Assembly (NCBI RefSeq): GCF_035989305.1
Contig: NZ_CP108514.1
Location: 1,488,001-1,552,000, forward strand
Length of the DNA stretch: 64,000 nucleotides
Direction: 5' to 3'
From: Streptomyces sp. NBC_01233
GTDB lineage: Bacteria; Actinomycetota; Actinomycetes; Streptomycetales; Streptomycetaceae
This document shows, piece after piece, positions 17,774 to 26,233 of the stretch; position 1 is the stretch's first letter; every line of letters begins with the position of its first letter. The notes under the pieces were generated by a model. It made no database searches. It had not been told where the DNA came from and saw only the letters and a program-made list of their open reading frames with translations. The translations under genes and the position numbers were made by a program.

Positions 17774-17882
17774 CAGTTCCGTGCCGCAGGAGATGATTCT
17801 CTCCGAGGAACCTGGGGGCCAGGAATAAGTGAGGAAGGTTGGAGTGAGACGCGCTTTCGCCCATCTCTTTGGTCTGACCGTA

Positions 17883-17969
17883 CTACGCATGCAGATGGGC
17901 CGTGAGATCCGCCAGGCTTTCGGGCGCCCTCTCGGAACTCGGGCGCTCAAGATAAAAAAGCTCAGACAT
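17883..17969 (-). CDS. 28-residue ORF with a strong ribosome binding site
   Basis: ATG 17969 is preceded by ggaggt at a 7-nt spacing, one of the best RBS matches in the window. The product starts MSELFYLERPSSERAPESLA and ends in DLTAHLHA before TAG. It sits just upstream of the tiny ORF at 17773 and the condensing enzyme on the same strand. It could be a leader peptide, a precursor peptide, or the 5' end of a gene truncated by frameshift. The rest of 17970-18169 shows no gene. Confidence 0.4.
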   Translation of the reverse strand: MSELFYLERPSSERAPESLADLTAHLHA

Positions 17970-18169
17970 GATGGGTACCTCCGGATACTTGGTGTACGCG
18001 GCGGGCGGAGTGCTCCAGTCCTCGGGAAAAGAGCTTACAGACGTAAACAGAAAAAGGTGTGTCCGATCCGCCCCGCCGAGCAGTCCGTTTCGTGACCGAT
18101 TGGCCTTCGGTATGCGTTAACCTCGATCTTTCATGATTGGCCGTCAGCTTTGGGTGGCGGTCAATCTCA

Positions 18170-19500
18170 GGGCTGATTCAAAGTCGTGGTCTTGACGAGA
18201 AGCGGCTGGTCACGGACGTATGACGATGCGGGAGGCGGCCGCTACGCAGGCAAAGAGGCTCCGGTTGAAGGGTGACCTTCCCAAGTCGCCCTGTACAACC
18301 GGAGCCTCGATGTGTCGTCAGTCTGCCATCGTCTGTCTGACCAAGACGCTGTCCCGTCAACACCGCGCCATCCCCGCACCGGCTGAGCGGCTCTGTCATC
18401 TGGCCGACCCCCGTGATCGACGCGGACGGCGCCACACCCTGGTCTCCGTCCTGCCAACCGCGGCCAGCGCGGTCCTGGCCGGCGCCCGCTCCTACCTGGC
18501 CGTGGGCCAGTGGGCCCGCCACGCTCCCCAGGACACCCTCGAACGCCTCGGCATCCGTCCGGGCGGGCCGTTCGCAGTGCGTCGCGCCCCCTCCGCCTCC
18601 ACTCTCCGCCGCGTGCTGACCCTGGTATGCCCCGGCGCCCTGGCCGACCTGCTCGGATGCGACCCTGCGGGGGCCGCATCAGTTGCGGTGGACGGCAAGA
18701 CCGTGCGCGGCTCGCGCATGGATACCGCTCCGGCCGCCCACCTGCCCTCGGCCGTCGTGTCCGGTGGACGCACCGTCAGCCAGCTGCGGGTACCGGACAA
18801 GACCACCGAGGTCACCGGCTTTACACGCCTGCTGGCACCGTTCGGCCTGACCGGCGTGGTCGTCACCGCCGACGCCCTGCACACGCACCGCGAACACGCG
18901 AAGTGGCTGGTGGAGGCGAAGAAGGCGCACTGCCTGCTGATCGTCAAGGGAAACCAGCCGGGTCTGGCCGCCGCGCTGCGTGCGCTGCCGTGGAAGGAAG
19001 TGACCTCCCGCCGCTACGACCGCGAGGCCGGACACGGCCGGCGCGAAACACGCTCGGTCCGCACGCTTACGGTCACCGATCTGGGCCTGGACTTCCCACA
19101 CGCGGTCCAGGCGGCGAAGATCCTGCGGCACCGCACCGACACATCAAGACCGGCACGGTCACCCGGCAGACTGTCTACGCGATCACCGACATGACGGCCC
19201 GTGAGGCGTCGCCACAGGCCATCGGCCGGCTGGCCAGGTCGCAATGGGAAATCGAGGCCCTGCACCATGTCAGGGACGTGACGTTCACCGAGGACGCTTC
19301 GAAGATCCGGGCCGGGCACGGACCGGAGAACATGGCCACGCTGCGGAACTTCGCCATCACCACCCTGCGGGACGCGGGCCACCGCAGCATCGCCGCCGGC
19401 CTGCGGGAAACCTCCTACGCCCCCTTCACACGCCCACTGGACCTCCTCGACCCGGCCTGACCAGCAACCCAACATGATCATCTGGACTTTGAATCAGCCC
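18170..19500 (+). mobile_element. ISAs1-type insertion sequence
   Basis: A perfect 15-bp terminal inverted repeat (gggctgattcaaagt at 18170-18184, inverted at 19486-19500) encloses a transposase-like frame. The size of 1331 bp is typical. The flanking bases tcaatctcag and tgggtggaga do not match, so no target duplication is left, or the ends have since rearranged. Confidence 0.85.
18310..19460 (+). pseudogene. ISAs1-family transposase with a frameshift
   Basis: The frame starting at ATG 18310 (ggag 6 nt upstream) reads CHLADPRDRRGRRHTLVSVL, SVAVDGKTVRGSR (first catalytic Asp), GVVVTADALHTHREHAKWLV and LLIVKGNQPGL. After ILRHRTD near 19138 a two-base gain (gacac before atcaag) shifts the frame. 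The remaining residues KTGTVTRQTVYAITDM...SQWEIEALHHVRDVTFTED...PLDLLDPA, with the final catalytic Glu region, are in another frame to 19460. It is probably inactive unless the shift is bypassed. Confidence 0.85.
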
Positions 19501-19928
19501 TGGGTGGAGACCGCCCAGGACGTGTCGGAAATCGAGCCGAGCAGGACGTGGTGGAGGTCCGGCAGGTGTCTACGACCGGGGAACTCCTGGCGCGCAAGCA
19601 GCCAGGGAGCGCGTGGGCCCGGCGAGATCAAGGCCACCCTGGTCAACGCCGACCTCGACAGTGCCCGCCAGAACATCACGATCACCTACGCCGATATGAC
19701 CGTCGAGTAGCCATTGAGTTCTGTCCGGTGTATCCCGCCCGAAGCCGGCACAGGATCGCCTCGACGGTGCCGACTTGTCGATCGAGCATGTGACTACTCT
19801 GTGCCCCGGCCGTCCTCGCACCAGGCCTCGGCGGGGATGCCGCGGGCAAAGCCTACTCGCCCGCGGCATCCGCTCCTACCTGCCAAGCGCAACATCGCAC
19901 AGGCCAGGGTCTGTACGGTGTGCCGGCG
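19501..19928. other. Intergenic region with gene remnant and hairpin
   Basis: On the + strand 19613-19710 reads GEIKATLVNADLDSARQNIT, then a short tail and a stop. It looks like the end of a lost gene, with an upstream piece (VEVRQVSTTGELLARKQ) in another frame. The family was not recognised. A perfect hairpin at 19836-19870 lies downstream of the hydroxylase gene. Nothing else is visible. Confidence 0.45.
19836..19870 (-). terminator. Hairpin terminator candidate after the hydroxylase gene
   Basis: A perfect 12-bp inverted repeat gatgccgcgggc / gcccgcggcatc with an 11-nt loop lies 58 bases beyond the hydroxylase stop. There is no U-run, which is common for actinomycete terminators. Confidence 0.6.
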
Positions 19929-20948
19929 TTACGCCAGGCCGGTGGCAACAACACGCGAGTCGGCACCCGACCTTGCCTCGCGTGATCTCCGGAGGTCGCG
20001 GGTGACGCTCACCCTTTTGAGCCAGCGGTCGCGGCCATCGTAGCGAGCCTCGAAAGGGCCTCGACCATGGACAGCACGGTAGTTGTCCACGAGCAACACC
20101 TCACCCGGCGCGAGAGTGACGTTCAACTGGACTGCGTCCAGGCCCGTGAGGAGCGTCTCCAGGGCCTTCGCTGCTTCGGCATCGTCTTGGCCGACCTCGA
20201 CGTACAGAGCGTCGAGGGCCAGGTAGGGCGACTGCAGGTCACCGAAGAGCAGACCCGTCTTCGACGCATCCGGCATCTGCTCGCCGCGTTCCGCTGCGCG
20301 CCGCACATGTTCCTCGTCAGGGAGCAGCGCAAACCGCGGCTGTGCGAGCACCTGCCGGTGCTCGGCGCTGAGCTGGACGGCGTCCAGCGAAGCGTAACTC
20401 GTCGGTACACGCTGGTCGTTCCGCAAGCACATCAGCCCGAGGTAGTCACAGCGCAGCGGTGAGAACGCGTCCTCGGTGTGCAGTTCAAGGATGCTGCTGC
20501 TACTGCCGGCGCTCTTCCCGCCCTCTTCACCCGGCACGGGGAGTATGTCCTGCACCAGGTTCCCGTCCTGGACCGTGCTCCAGGCAAAGACGTCTCCGAT
20601 CACAGACGCCAGAACCACAAGGTACAGCTCGTGCGACAGAGACCCGCCCGGGCGGGGCGGACTGGACCAGCTCATGGGCGTCGGGCCGATCCCCGCGTCA
20701 TCGACCGGCCAGCCGCTGATCACGCAGCCGCCCGCCGGTTCTTCGTAACGGAAGGTCTGCAGGAACTCCACGAGCCGAGCGGGCAGTATGCGGGTCGCCA
20801 TGGATGCTGCCCGCAGTCGACCAACGTCGACCGAACTGCAGTCGGGGAGAAGCGAGGCGATGATGCGCTGGATTTCGGCCGACTCCGTGCCGGTCAATTC
20901 GAAGCGGCACGGATCGACGGCCGGAGGAAGAGCCGATCTGGTGGTCAC
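19929..20948 (-). CDS. VioC-like Fe(II)/2-oxoglutarate arginine beta-hydroxylase
   Basis: This 339-residue protein belongs to the clavaminate synthase-like/TauD superfamily. ELHTEDAF supplies His157 and Glu159 of the His-x-Glu...His iron site and AVHGRGPF supplies His294. DRWLKR near residue 308 supplies the 2-oxoglutarate Arg. The His-x-Glu variant, CDYLGLMCLRND and VDNYRAVHG are hallmarks of free L-arginine 3-hydroxylases of viomycin and streptothricin pathways. GTG 20948 lies 4 nt after the carbamoyltransferase stop, so the two are one operon. A degenerate relative lies at 8960-9190. Arginine as substrate is inferred from family resemblance. Confidence 0.85.
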   Translation of the reverse strand: MTTRSALPPAVDPCRFELTGTESAEIQRIIASLLPDCSSVDVGRLRAASMATRILPARLVEFLQTFRYEEPAGGCVISGWPVDDAGIGPTPMSWSSPPRPGGSLSHELYLVVLASVIGDVFAWSTVQDGNLVQDILPVPGEEGGKSAGSSSSILELHTEDAFSPLRCDYLGLMCLRNDQRVPTSYASLDAVQLSAEHRQVLAQPRFALLPDEEHVRRAAERGEQMPDASKTGLLFGDLQSPYLALDALYVEVGQDDAEAAKALETLLTGLDAVQLNVTLAPGEVLLVDNYRAVHGRGPFEARYDGRDRWLKRVSVTRDLRRSREARSGADSRVVATGLA

Positions 20949-20952
20949 GGTG

Positions 20953-22662
20953 TCACCACTCTTCTGCGGTGTGCCGCTCGGCGATGTGGTCGCCGATGGC
21001 CACCGCGTCGATACGAGTTCCGGCGAAGGTGGCCAGTGCGTCCTCGGGCGAGCAGACGATCGGTTCGCTGTCGTTGAAGGATGTGTTGAGCACCATCGGG
21101 ACTCCCGTGATCCCCTCGAAACAGGAGATCATCCGGTGGTAAAGGGGATTTTGGGCCGCCGACACGGTCTGGATACGCGAGGTACCGTCGACGTGCAGGA
21201 CGGCGGGTATCCGAGCTGCCCTCTCGGGACGTGCGGGGCACGCGTAGAGCATGTAGCGGTAGCTCTCCGAGTCCCGCCCCAGCTCGAACCAATCCCGAGC
21301 CCGCTCCTCAAGAACGCTGGGGGCGAAGGGCCGGAAGTCCTCCCTGTGCTTGACCTTCCGGTTCAGCAGTTCGCGCATGCCGGGGTCCCGTGGATCGGCG
21401 ATGAGGGAGCGGTTTCCGAGGGCACGAGGCCCGATCTCCATGGCTCCCTGGAACCAGCCGACGATCTGCCCGTCTGCGACGCGCCGTGCCACCTCTGCGG
21501 CGATGTCCGTGGAACGGCGGGGAATCAGACCCGCCGCGGCAAAGGCCGCTGTGATCTCGGTTTCGGTGTACGCGGGGCCGCTGTAAACCGTTGCTCCCGT
21601 CTCACTGGGCCCGGCGCCCGGCAGGGACGGCTGGCAGCTCCAAAGCGCGGCCCCGGCGGCCGTTCCCCCGTCGTGCGGCGCGGGTGGTATGTGGACCCTG
21701 GAGAACGGTCCCTTCTCCTTGAGTACCCAGTTGGTGGAGCAGTTGAGGGCGACTCCGCCCGCGTAGCACAAGGTGGATGCCGGATGGAGGTCGTAGAGCC
21801 GCCCGGCAAGGTTGAGGATGGTCTGGTCGGTCCAGTGCTGGAGCGCCGCGGCGACATCAGCGTGACGTTGCCCCAGGGGATCCTGCGGTCCGCGTCTCTG
21901 CCCCAGCAGTTTCTCCAGGGCAGCGAAATCGTCGAGTCGAAAGCGGAACAGATCGGAGCGGACCCGGAGCGGGCCATCCCCGCCGGTGAGCTCTTCGAAG
22001 GCCCCGGAGTAGCGCGTCGCGTCCCCGTATGCCGCGAGTCCCATGACCTTGCAGGCGTCGTACTCGGAGAAGCCGAGATGGGAGCTCAGCTTTTCCCAGA
22101 CGAACCCCACGGAGTCGGGATAATGCAGCTCTTCCAGAAGACGGATCTCTTTTCCGTACCCGCCTGCGAGCATGGCCGTGGCGAACTCGCCTATTCCGTC
22201 GACGACCAGCACGGCTGCCTTGTCGTCGCCGGCCGAGTAGTAGGTCGACGCACCATGTGCCATGTGGTGCGGGACCCAGCGGAACCGGTCGGTCACGTCC
22301 ATTGCGAGCAGTTCCGACACAGCTGCAGGGATTCGTTCGAGTGAGCGCAGGAACTCCTTCTCACCTGCCTCGCTCCCCCAACCACCCGGATCACCCCACG
22401 GGTCATTCGAAAAGGCCTTGCGCCGGATGCCGGGATCGAACGAGCAGGCGATCACGTCGATGGCCGCGGCCTCCAGACCCGCGACACGGAGGCAGTGGGC
22501 AATGGCTGCGGCCGGCAGGTGGTGCGCGTTGTCGACTCGTGCGGGCTTGGCGTGCTTGACCCTGTTAAAGCGTTCTTCCTCGACCTCCGCCAGCACGACA
22601 CCGTCCACGACGACGGCCGCGGACGACTCATGGAATACGCAGTTGATTCCGAGCACGTTCAT
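20953..22662 (-). CDS. NodU/CmcH-type O-carbamoyltransferase
   Basis: This 569-residue enzyme starts MNVLGINCVFHESSAAVVVD. It has the ASKHA-fold metal motif HHMAHGASTYY, a phosphate-loop segment VVDGIGEF and CYAGGVALNCSTN. Its C-terminal carbamoyltransferase domain has GPRALGNRSLIADPRD and EDFRPFAPSVLEE. The family transfers a carbamoyl group from carbamoyl phosphate via carbamoyl-AMP to a hydroxyl on antibiotics or sugars. agaggtgatcc directly before ATG 22662 is a near-perfect ribosome binding site. It is co-transcribed with the arginine hydroxylase downstream, and hydroxylation followed by O-carbamoylation is a plausible but unproven sequence. Upstream, 22663-22906 separates it from a DeoR gene and contains no recognisable gene. 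Confidence 0.9.
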   Translation of the reverse strand: MNVLGINCVFHESSAAVVVDGVVLAEVEEERFNRVKHAKPARVDNAHHLPAAAIAHCLRVAGLEAAAIDVIACSFDPGIRRKAFSNDPWGDPGGWGSEAGEKEFLRSLERIPAAVSELLAMDVTDRFRWVPHHMAHGASTYYSAGDDKAAVLVVDGIGEFATAMLAGGYGKEIRLLEELHYPDSVGFVWEKLSSHLGFSEYDACKVMGLAAYGDATRYSGAFEELTGGDGPLRVRSDLFRFRLDDFAALEKLLGQRRGPQDPLGQRHADVAAALQHWTDQTILNLAGRLYDLHPASTLCYAGGVALNCSTNWVLKEKGPFSRVHIPPAPHDGGTAAGAALWSCQPSLPGAGPSETGATVYSGPAYTETEITAAFAAAGLIPRRSTDIAAEVARRVADGQIVGWFQGAMEIGPRALGNRSLIADPRDPGMRELLNRKVKHREDFRPFAPSVLEERARDWFELGRDSESYRYMLYACPARPERAARIPAVLHVDGTSRIQTVSAAQNPLYHRMISCFEGITGVPMVLNTSFNDSEPIVCSPEDALATFAGTRIDAVAIGDHIAERHTAEEW

Positions 22663-22906
22663 GGATCACCTCTGAGGTCGTACAGAATGCGGAGAGAGCG
22701 TTGCGGGACGCACTCGGTCACGGCGTAGCCCGACGGCGTGCGGGAAGGAGGGCCACTTTCCCGTCACCCAAGTCAATTGCGTCCTCGCACAACATTATTA
22801 CCGCCAGGCATCGCCCTGGTGCCAGCATGTTGACGGAAATTTCCCTGCCCAGTTGTGCCCGGTTCCCGGTCACAACTCGGGCTTCGCTCCTGAAGTCCGT
22901 GAGCCT

Positions 22907-23701
22907 TCAGACCCGGACGACTTGCGGTCCCAGCCGCACGTAGCGCTGTGCCTCCATCAAGGGCAGCGAGGTGCCGGTGATGATCGTATCGAAGTCATTC
23001 ACCTCACCGAAGCGGCAGAAGCTCACGGAACCGAATTTCGTATGGATCCCCGAGAAGACCCTGCGCCGCGCCGACTTGATCGCCTGGGCCTTCACCTTCC
23101 CGACGGCCGTGTCCGGTGTCGTCAGTCCGTACTCGCGCGAGATGCCGTTCGCACCTACGTACGCGAGGTCTATGACGAACCCCGAGAGCATGCTAGTGGC
23201 CCAGTGGTCCACTGTCGCCATGGTGCCACCCCGGACTCGGCCGCCCAAGAGCAGGACCTGCGTCTCCTCCCGTGCGGCGAGCACCGACGCCACGGCGAGC
23301 GACGCGGTGATCACCACAAGGCGCCGGTCGCGCGGAAGTGCTTCCGCGATGAGTCGCGGGGTGAAGCCCTCGTCGATGAACAGCGTCTCCGCCTCACCCA
23401 GCAAGGCAGCGGCTGCGGAGGCGATGCGTGCCTTCTGAGCTAGGTGCCGGGTAGCCCGTGAGGCCAGCGATGACTCGAATGCGGCGGTCTCCACGGGGTA
23501 GGCACCCCCGTACGTCCGGCGGACCAGCCCGCTGTCTTCCAGTACTCGCAGGTCACGCCGCACTGTCTCCTGCGCGACTCCGAGCGTCGTCGCCAGCTGT
23601 GCAACCTGCACAGCCCCGTCGCGGCGCGCCAGAGCCAGGATCTCGGCCCTGCGTCTGTGCGTGTCCAGCCCGTCCTCCTGGTGTTTGGAGCCGCCGTCCA
23701 C
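22907..23701 (-). CDS. DeoR-family transcriptional regulator (paralog 1)
   Basis: This is a 264-residue regulator. The winged HTH at ~20-72 reads RRAEILALARRDGAVQVAQL...AQETVRRDLRVLEDSGLVRR. It is followed by a phosphosugar-binding domain with LFIDEGFTPRLIAEAL, LLLGGRVRGGTM and YVGANGISREYGLTTPD. It is about 60% identical by eye to the divergent regulator at 24042-24803. GTG 23701 is used. aggagg lies immediately ahead of a CTG at residue 12, so a shorter start is possible. It probably senses a sugar phosphate and represses the neighbouring polyol operon, itself, or both. Confidence 0.88.
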   Translation of the reverse strand: MDGGSKHQEDGLDTHRRRAEILALARRDGAVQVAQLATTLGVAQETVRRDLRVLEDSGLVRRTYGGAYPVETAAFESSLASRATRHLAQKARIASAAAALLGEAETLFIDEGFTPRLIAEALPRDRRLVVITASLAVASVLAAREETQVLLLGGRVRGGTMATVDHWATSMLSGFVIDLAYVGANGISREYGLTTPDTAVGKVKAQAIKSARRRVFSGIHTKFGSVSFCRFGEVNDFDTIITGTSLPLMEAQRYVRLGPQVVRV

Positions 23702-24041
23702 TGGGGCGGCCTAAACGATTCTCCACAGAATGTTGATGACCAGCCACGATGACTGCTATCGCCACCTATCCACCTTCAGGAGCCACTCCTTCCGCACGAC
23801 ACTCGGCGAGCCTCCCACCGATCGGGCAGTAAACAGTCAACCAAGCCGACTGTCTCGGGCGAGCGTTCGTTCACAGACGGACCTTCTCACCCTGCTGACC
23901 TGGTAAGTCGTCGCGTCCGTATCTTCGACAACGGGCGCACTGCGGACTGTATACGGCCTGGTCACGCACGGCACAGCCCTTGTACAAACGAACTTGAGCA
24001 ACAACGGGCATCAGTGCGGAGACAACAAGGGACGGGGTGCC
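23702..24041. promoter_or_regulatory. Divergent control region between two DeoR genes
   Basis: This gene-free stretch of 340 bases lies between the two starts. It contains GTTCGTT (23865-23871) and its inverse AACGAAC (23987-23993), a possible pair of operator half-sites about 122 bp apart, as DeoR-family looping repressors use. No clear -35/-10 pair was identified. Confidence 0.35.
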
Positions 24042-24803
24042 GTGGACACCGAAGTTCGCCGACGGGAGATCCTCCGGATGGCCCGGCAAGTCGGCTATGT
24101 GGACGTAACGGACCTCGCGAACGACCTCACGGTGTCGAAGGAGACGGTCCGACGGGACCTGAACGCTTTGGAGGGGCACGGGTTGGTCCGCCGCACCCAT
24201 GGCGGGGCCCACCCGGTCGAGAGTGCCGGATTCGAGACCACTCTCGCCCTGCGCAGCATCCGACACGTCCCGGAGAAGGCGCGTGTGGCCACCGCCGCCG
24301 CCCAACTCCTCGGTGAGGCAGAGACCTTATTCATCGATGAGGGATACACCCCGCAGCTGATCGCTCAATCCATGCCGCGCGACCGGCAGCTCACGGTCGT
24401 CACCGCGTCCCTCGGCGTGGCCCACATCCTGGCTGACGCCGACCGGATCGAGGTGCTGCTCCTCGGTGGCCGCGTGCGCAGTGGCACTATGGCCTCCGTC
24501 GACCACTGGGCAACCCAGATGCTCGCCGGCTTCGCCATCGACCTCGCGTTCATCGGTGCCAACGGCATCTCCCGCGAGTACGGGCTCACCACACCTGATC
24601 CCGCTGTCAATGAGCTCAAGGCCCAGGCCATGCGCAGTGCGCAACGGCACATCTTCGCAGGAGTCCATACCAAATTCGGCTGCGCGAGCTTTTGCCGGTT
24701 CGCCCACGTCTCCGACATCGAGACCATCGTCACCGACAGCGGGCTCCCTAGTGCCGAAGCCCAGCGCTACTCCATGCTGGGCCCCCGGGTCATCCGGGTG
24801 TGA
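24042..24803 (+). CDS. DeoR-family transcriptional regulator (paralog 2) of the polyol operon
   Basis: This is a 253-residue regulator. The HTH reads RRREILRMARQVGYVDVTDL...SKETVRRDLNALEGHGLVRR, and the effector domain has LFIDEGYTPQLIAQSM, LLLGGRVRSGTMASVDHW and FIGANGISREYGLTTPD. GTG 24042 was chosen because gggacggggt lies just upstream. A TTG 48 nt earlier has no ribosome binding site. It is 74 nt from the ABC-transporter operon on the same strand, making it the likely local regulator. The close similarity to the divergent gene suggests duplication followed by division of labour or competition for one operator. Confidence 0.88.
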   Translation: MDTEVRRREILRMARQVGYVDVTDLANDLTVSKETVRRDLNALEGHGLVRRTHGGAHPVESAGFETTLALRSIRHVPEKARVATAAAQLLGEAETLFIDEGYTPQLIAQSMPRDRQLTVVTASLGVAHILADADRIEVLLLGGRVRSGTMASVDHWATQMLAGFAIDLAFIGANGISREYGLTTPDPAVNELKAQAMRSAQRHIFAGVHTKFGCASFCRFAHVSDIETIVTDSGLPSAEAQRYSMLGPRVIRV

Positions 24804-24877
24804 CCCACCCGGCAGGGTCCCCGCCCTCCCCCGAACCCACATCCCCACCGCCACATCCGTACCTCACTGGAGACGCC

Positions 24878-26233
24878 ATGCCTGCCGACATAAGACGACC
24901 TGCCCTCCCAACTCGCATCGGTACCGTCGCTGCGGCGCTCGCCCTTCTCGCAGGGTGCAGCGGTGCGGGCGGGAGCTCCGCGGAAGGCGAGACCCTGAAC
25001 GTCCTGATGGTGAACAACCCTCAGATGATCGAGCTTCAGAAGCTCGCCGCGGAGCACTTCACGCCGAAGACCGGGATCAAGGTCAACTTCACGGTCCTTC
25101 CGGAGAACGACGTTCGCGACAAGATCAGCCAGGACTTCTCCAACCAGGCCGCTCAGTACGACGTCGCGACCATCAGCAACTACGAAGTGCCCATCTACGC
25201 CAAGAACCAGTGGTTGCACCCCCTCGACGACTACGTGGCGAAGGACGCGGACTTCGACCAGGAGGACATCCTCAAGCCTCTGCGCGAGTCACTGACCGCT
25301 CAGGACGGGAAGCTGTACGCCCAGCCGTTCTACGGTGAATCGTCCTTCCTCATGTACCGCAAGGACGTCTTCGCCGAGAAGGGCCTGACGATGCCCGAGC
25401 GGCCCACCTGGGCCGAGGTGGCCGATCTCGCGGCCAAGGCCGACGGAGCACAGCCCGGGATGAAGGGCATCTGCCTGCGGGGGCTGCCGGGATGGGGCGA
25501 GGTCACCGCGCCTCTCACCACCGTCGTCAATACGATGGGCGGAACGTGGTTCACCAAGGACTGGGAAGCACATCTCGATTCAGCTGAGTTCACGAAGGCA
25601 ACCAAGTTCTACGTCGACCTGGTGCGCGAGCACGGGGAGGCCGGCGCCGCCCAGGCGGGCTACGCCGAATGTCTGAACAACCTGACGCAGGGCAAGTCCG
25701 CCATGTGGTACGACGCGACCGCCGCCGCGGGGTCGCTGGAAGCCAAGGACTCGCCGGTGAAGGGGAAGATCGGCTATGTCCGGGCGCCGGTCGAGCAGAC
25801 GAAGAGCTCGGGCTGGCTCTACACCTGGGCCTGGGGCGTCCAGAAGGCGTCCAAGAACAGCGATCAGGCATGGAAGTTCATCTCCTGGGCCTCGGGCAAG
25901 GAGTACGAGCAGCTGGTTGGCGAGCAGACGGGCTGGGCCAACGTCCCCGCCGGCAAGCGTTCGTCTACGTATGACAACCCTGAGTACCTCAAGGAGGCGG
26001 CGGCCTTCGCCGACGTCACCCGCAGCGCGATCGCCGAGGCCGACCCCCGCAACCCCGGTACGCAGCCCCGCCCCACGGTAGGCGTCCAATTCGTCGGTAT
26101 TCCCGAATTCACGGATCTGGGCACGAAGGTCTCCCAGGAGATCTCCAGCGCCATCGCTGGGAAGCAGTCCGTCGAGGAAGCCCTCAAGAAGTCCCAGGCC
26201 ATGGCGGAGAAGGTGGCGAAGGAATACCGATGA
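24878..26233 (+). CDS. Sugar/polyol ABC transporter substrate-binding lipoprotein
   Basis: This 451-residue protein has a lipoprotein signal ending LALLAGC (acylated Cys27), so it sits on the outer face of the membrane. The mature part is a family 1 solute-binding protein: NVLMVNNPQMIELQKLAAEH, YDVATISNYEVPIYAKNQWL, LYAQPFYGESSFLMYRKDVF and LYTWAWGVQKAS. It most resembles mannitol/sorbitol-binding proteins, consistent with the polyol dehydrogenase downstream. ATG 24878 follows ctggagacgcc. The stop overlaps the first permease by 4 nt. Confidence 0.9.
   Translation: MPADIRRPALPTRIGTVAAALALLAGCSGAGGSSAEGETLNVLMVNNPQMIELQKLAAEHFTPKTGIKVNFTVLPENDVRDKISQDFSNQAAQYDVATISNYEVPIYAKNQWLHPLDDYVAKDADFDQEDILKPLRESLTAQDGKLYAQPFYGESSFLMYRKDVFAEKGLTMPERPTWAEVADLAAKADGAQPGMKGICLRGLPGWGEVTAPLTTVVNTMGGTWFTKDWEAHLDSAEFTKATKFYVDLVREHGEAGAAQAGYAECLNNLTQGKSAMWYDATAAAGSLEAKDSPVKGKIGYVRAPVEQTKSSGWLYTWAWGVQKASKNSDQAWKFISWASGKEYEQLVGEQTGWANVPAGKRSSTYDNPEYLKEAAAFADVTRSAIAEADPRNPGTQPRPTVGVQFVGIPEFTDLGTKVSQEISSAIAGKQSVEEALKKSQAMAEKVAKEYR

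Noticed and set aside
16431..17828. 465-codon + strand frame over the condensing enzyme
   Set aside because: The - strand encodes a full Cys-His-Asn condensing enzyme. This frame has no motif.
18130..19520. Target-site duplication for the ISAs1-type element
   Set aside because: The 10 bases outside each terminal repeat do not match. The tgggtgg similarity is offset and probably coincidental.
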